64,000 bases of DNA from positions 1 to 64,000 of the forward strand of contig JAHBVF010000035.1 in assembly GCA_019637685.1 (NCBI GenBank). Direction: 5' to 3'. A model generated the notes under the pieces. The model had not been told where the DNA came from. It worked only from the letters and a program-made list of their open reading frames with translations, and made no database searches. Below, one piece after another: positions 61,501 through 64,000 of this stretch (position 1 is its first letter; every line of letters begins with the position of its first letter). This DNA is from Caldilineaceae bacterium (GTDB taxonomy: Bacteria > Chloroflexota > Anaerolineae > Caldilineales > Caldilineaceae). The translations under genes and the position numbers were made by a program.

Positions 61501-61967
61501 TGCTGGCCGACCCGGACCCGCTAAAGCCTCTGCTGGAACTGCTGGCCGGTATTCTGCGCGTGGCCCTGCAACAGAGCCGCCAGCGGCTGATGGACCTGCG
61601 CCAGCGGGAGTTGGATGCCCTGCAGGAGACCGACGAATGGCAGCGCCTGGGCGACGAGAAGTGGCGGCCCATTCTGGCCGCCCATCACCTGGGGCCGATT
61701 CCAGAGCCGAAGGTGGGCACAGTGGAAGAACTGCTGACCAGCCTGGACGAGAGGCCCCTGAGCGCCTGGGCCACCGAAGCCGAAGCCATCCCCACCCGCA
61801 TCCGCCTGGCCCGGGAAGAGGCGGCCAAATTGCTGGAACCAACGGCCGTGCGCGTGCGCCCCAAGTCGACTACCCTGCACACGGAAGAAGAGGTCGAGGC
61901 ATACGTGGCCGACCTGCGCCAGACCCTGCTGGGGCACATCGCCGCCGGCACCCCTATCATTTTGTGA
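58506..61967 (+). CDS. brxC: BREX ATPase BrxC
   Basis: The 1153-residue P-loop protein has the Walker A GFYGSGKS at residues 77-84 and a Walker B-like LTLLVLDELQQSIGDD around 260-275. FVATGQAALEGTP follows, as in the BrxC/PglY AAA-type family (about 1200 residues). Helical regions with Arg-rich stretches fill the C-terminal half. It is thought to power the BREX complex. ATG 58506 follows tandem palindromic sequence. The gene looks intact. Confidence 0.95.
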   Translation: MSENRTVFAKDPTSFTIPNDGVTVVSAPGTPEEWAVLRYELASFVCSGEYEEGLERVLSTFLGQLDQPRQPAVWVSGFYGSGKSHFVRVLQYLWQDVTFPDGAQAGGLVNVSQEISSLLRELATAGRRNGGLWAAAGKLGAGADDVRLALLSVLFQNAGLPAQFAPANFVIWLKQQNQYDFVLQQVEATGRTFERELNHLYVSPVLANALLAAFPDLAETPQGVLNQMRSQFPRNERVNEAEMLQAIEDVLRLQSTTPGKLPLTLLVLDELQQSIGDDSARTLQIQSVVEACSSRFGSQLLFVATGQAALEGTPQLSKLRDRFTVRVSLSDKDVEQVVREVVLRKAPDKVAPLQAVLERASGEINRHLQGTKIGPLQADQKDLLPEYPLLPTRRRFWERLLRAIDRPGTAAQLRTQLRMVHEATKAVALQPLGTVVAGDMLYDQQKASMLQSGVLLSDIAAIIAEQDDGSEEGKLRARLCATIFLIGELPREGALATGVQANPDTLADLLLENLAEGSAGLRQCIPPLMEQLVQSGVLMHLEGEYRLQTRESAEWERERRGHFSRFAADVSRLAGDRETEFRQRVTSALKDIKLLQGQSKTPRKLALYFGQEAPPAALDGPPIWVRDEWNVAERSVRDEAQAAGADSPLVFVFLPRRSADDLANALAGHAAAQATIDSRPTQQTTPEGIQARRAMQTRAEIERGAVDGYLNDILRNARVYQAGGNEVVGSSLSEAVESAAQAALTRLYPRFRDADDNRWNGVLRRAIQGAPDALSAVGHNSDTIQHPVCREVLAFVGGGGKSGLDVRRHFSATPFGWPQDAIDGALAVLVADNRVEAIGKNGQTVSAKEIVQSQIGVISFRAADVVITPIQRIGVRHLCNELQIPVKSGEEAQAIAPLLQKLIDLAGEVGGPPPLPLRPSTQKINELRAQTGNAQFVAVHQAKDELLANFKDWGQARKLQSERLPRWEVAQRLAAHAVGQTSLPGVQSQMDGIVKERSLLADPDPLKPLLELLAGILRVALQQSRQRLMDLRQRELDALQETDEWQRLGDEKWRPILAAHHLGPIPEPKVGTVEELLTSLDERPLSAWATEAEAIPTRIRLAREEAAKLLEPTAVRVRPKSTTLHTEEEVEAYVADLRQTLLGHIAAGTPIIL

Positions 61968-61992
61968 TTGTGGCATGAACATCCAGGACCAG

Positions 61993-62168
61993 CGCTGGTT
62001 GAGTAGGAGCCGCTTGAGAAAGCGGGGCTGTTTCCAGCCGTATCGAAACCGAGCGGGTTGCGTGCGCAAAGGGTGGCATCTCCCGTAGGTCCGCCGCCTT
62101 GGTTTCGATACGCCGCCACTGGCTGAGTGCAGGAGATGGAAAGATCGGCGGCGGCTACTCAACCAGCG
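61993..62168. repeat. MITE-like nested palindrome between brxC and pglX
   Basis: A 176-bp segment has outer 14-bp perfect arms (61993-62006 with 62155-62168) and inner 12-bp arms CGTATCGAAACC (62039-62050) with GGTTTCGATACG (62101-62112). Nested arms of this size without a gene look like a non-autonomous insertion. Confidence 0.75.
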
Positions 62169-62239
62169 ACGGCTGATTGGGTGCGTCGCACCAGACACAC
62201 ACCAGACACACCAAACCACAGATAGAAAGTACCCACCCT

Positions 62240-64000
62240 ATGCCCCCTCTGCCCACCGACCTGCGCAACAGCCTGGAAAAAACCGTCATCGCGGCCCGGG
62301 ATGTGGCCGAAAGCGCCGCCCACAACGCGCTCCTGGCCCTGGCCGTGGAGCGGGATGCGCCCTTTGCCACAATGCCGGAAGTCCAGCGCAGCCTGCGCCG
62401 GGCACTGCGGGCCGCGGCCCGTCTGCTGGGCGGCGGCGTCAACAGCGCGGATGCCCTGGCCGACGGGCTGCCCCTGCTGCGGGACGAGATCGCCTACGAA
62501 CAGTGGCACCGGATGATCTTCGCCCGCTTTCTGGCCGAGAACCAACTGCTGATGCACCCCACCGGCGTCCCCGTCAGCCTGGGCGACTGTGACGAGCTGG
62601 CCCCCAGCGAGGGCGCGGCCGACGGCTGGGAGCTGGCTGCCCGTTACGCCGCCCAGATGCTGCCCGGTATCTTTGCCGAGGACGACCCGACGGTGCAGGT
62701 GCGCTTTGCCCCGGAGAGCCGCCACGCCCTGGAAGCGCTGCTGGACGATCTGCCCCCGCCCCTCTTCAGCGCCGACGACAGCCTGGGCTGGGTCTACCAG
62801 TTCTGGCAATCCAAAAAGAAGGCGGAGGTCAACGCCAGCGAAGTCAAAATCGGCGCAGGCACCCTCAGCCCGGTCACCCAGCTCTTCACCGAAGATTATA
62901 TGGTGCGCTTTCTGCTGGAAAACAGCCTGGGCGCCTGGTGGGCCGCCCGCCACCCGGACAGCCCGCTGATCCGGGGTTGGGACTATCTGCGCTGGCAGGA
63001 GGAGACGACCACCGACGGCGGAGCGCCGACCACCGAGACTGCGCAATTCGCAACTCGCAACTCGCCCACCCCCGCCGCCGGCACCTTCCCCGGCTGGCCG
63101 CAACGGGCCGCAGATGTGACTGTGCTGGACCCCTGCGGCGGCTCCGGCCACTTTGCCCTGGCCGCCTTCGAGATGCTGCGCAAGATGCGCATGGAGGAGG
63201 AGGGGCTGGCCCCGGCCGCGGCCGGGGACGCAGTGATCCGGGACAATCTCTTTATGCTGGAGATCGACCCCCGGGCCACCCAGATTGCCACCTTCAATCT
63301 GCTCCTGGCCGCCTGGAAGAGCGGCGGCTACCGGCAGACGCCCCTGCCCCACATCGCCTGCTCTGGCATTCCGGTGGAGGGCAATCGGGCCGACTGGCTG
63401 AAGCTGGCCCGGGACGACCAGCGGCTGGCCACGGCCCTGGAACGGCTGCACAGCCTCTTTGCCCAGGCCCCCACCCTGGGCAGTCTGATCAACCCGGCCT
63501 ATGCACCCGCGCAGGCCAGCCTCTATCAGGCCGACTACGAGGAGGTGGCCCCCCTGCTGGAGCGGGCCTTGCAGCGGGAGAAGCGGGACGACGACCCGGC
63601 CGCGGCCGTGCTGGGCGCGGCGGCCCGGGGTGTGCTGCGCGCCGCCCGGCTGCTGGCCCGGCGCTATACATTGGTGGCGACGAATGTGCCGTATTTGGCC
63701 CGAGGCAAACAGGACGAGACTCTGCGCGACTTCTGCGCCGAGCACGCGCCCGCGGGCAAGAACGACCTGGCCACCGTCTTTCTGGAGCGCTGTCTGGACT
63801 TCTGCACAGTCGGCGGCACCACCGCGCTGGTGCTGCCCCAGAACTGGCTCTTCCTGACCAGCTACAAAGCACTGCGCCAGAAACTCCTGCGCGAGGAGTG
63901 CTGGCATCTCATCGCCCGTTTGGGCGAGGGCGGATTTGAGTCTTCGGCGGCAGCCGGTGCATTTACGGCCCTCCTCACCCTCAGCCGGCAGGTGGCCCCC
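62240..64000 (+). CDS. pglX: BREX DNA adenine methyltransferase, incomplete at window end
   Basis: 587 codons are visible, open to the window edge. Residues 1-250 are the N-terminal region with MVRFLLENSLG. SAM motif I DPCGGSGHF lies at 297-305 and the catalytic NVPY motif (N6-adenine type) at 482-485. It methylates host DNA so that BREX spares it. Residues about 256-276 (TTTDGGAPTTETAQFATRNS) are encoded by GCAACTCGC-type repeats (63006-63065), a probable in-frame repeat insertion in a loop before motif I. The rest of the operon (pglZ, brxL) is expected to follow outside. Confidence 0.93.
   Translation, partial: MPPLPTDLRNSLEKTVIAARDVAESAAHNALLALAVERDAPFATMPEVQRSLRRALRAAARLLGGGVNSADALADGLPLLRDEIAYEQWHRMIFARFLAENQLLMHPTGVPVSLGDCDELAPSEGAADGWELAARYAAQMLPGIFAEDDPTVQVRFAPESRHALEALLDDLPPPLFSADDSLGWVYQFWQSKKKAEVNASEVKIGAGTLSPVTQLFTEDYMVRFLLENSLGAWWAARHPDSPLIRGWDYLRWQEETTTDGGAPTTETAQFATRNSPTPAAGTFPGWPQRAADVTVLDPCGGSGHFALAAFEMLRKMRMEEEGLAPAAAGDAVIRDNLFMLEIDPRATQIATFNLLLAAWKSGGYRQTPLPHIACSGIPVEGNRADWLKLARDDQRLATALERLHSLFAQAPTLGSLINPAYAPAQASLYQADYEEVAPLLERALQREKRDDDPAAAVLGAAARGVLRAARLLARRYTLVATNVPYLARGKQDETLRDFCAEHAPAGKNDLATVFLERCLDFCTVGGTTALVLPQNWLFLTSYKALRQKLLREECWHLIARLGEGGFESSAAAGAFTALLTLSRQVAP

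Noticed and set aside
59834-61842. Minus-strand frames opposite brxC
   Set aside because: Shadows of the long intact brxC gene; they lack starts with ribosome sites and motifs.

Overview
The host segment (about 6.2-64 kb) is GC-rich bacterial chromosome that best fits Chloroflexota, probably class Anaerolineae near Caldilineales. Pointers are lipoproteins with Thr/Pro-rich linkers, many enolase-superfamily and TIM-barrel sugar enzymes, a class I HMG-CoA reductase, an Elp3 homologue and abundant short palindromic repeats. This placement is inferred from gene content; no rRNA gene is present.

Layout. (1) 1-6211 is the right end of an integrated mobile element of lower GC. It carries a 0.8 kb leader with helically spaced TACCGA motifs, a SWIM protein, two small unknown proteins, RadC, an ArdC-like antirestriction/metallopeptidase protein, a membrane-anchored protein and a tyrosine integrase that abuts the 3' end of tRNA-Arg(CCT). 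Its left end lies outside the window. (2) 6.4-9.1 kb encodes a DnaJ-type co-chaperone and a lipoprotein M1-like peptidase. (3) 9.2-20.3 kb is a carbohydrate/acid-sugar island: an enolase-family dehydratase, SDR, two sugar-isomerase TIM barrels, a PhyH dioxygenase, a mannonate dehydratase-like protein, an APH-type kinase, L-rhamnose mutarotase, a serine hydrolase and a GH5 lipoprotein. It is interrupted by a small two-gene HNH module. (4) 20.3-36.7 kb is a purine cluster on the minus strand (purL, purQ, purC, purE, purK, purF, purD, purM). Between its genes lie a second HNH module, a DUF4160/DUF2442 pair, an orphan HicB, a class I HMG-CoA reductase and a complete IS66-type element with 8-bp target duplications. 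(5) 36.9-41 kb holds tRNA-Glu(TTC), a lipoprotein metallopeptidase, a class II aldolase, two tandem microcompartment vertex (EutN/CcmL) genes and galactokinase. (6) 41.3-44.4 kb pairs a Trm9/ALKBH8-like methyltransferase divergently with Uma2-elp3, suggesting a wobble-uridine modification locus. (7) 44.5-49 kb encodes envelope proteins, SCO1 and a thioredoxin-like protein. (8) 49.1-55.8 kb encodes glucarate dehydratase, another enolase-family enzyme, a CPA-type antiporter and an ABC exporter. (9) 55.8-64 kb is a defence locus: small minus-strand genes, including an HTH protein, next to a BREX operon brxA-brxB-brxC-pglX/brxX that runs off the window.

The most unusual property is its repeats. 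Several families of short palindromes and simple-sequence words occur between genes and also, in frame, inside housekeeping genes (purK, purL, purQ, purC, elp3, the Trm9-like gene, a EutN-like gene and brxX). They encode extra loops or tails, much like the palindromic elements known inside Rickettsia genes. The same words recur in opposite orientations and different reading frames, which points to mobile or copy-generated repeats and not to protein homology.
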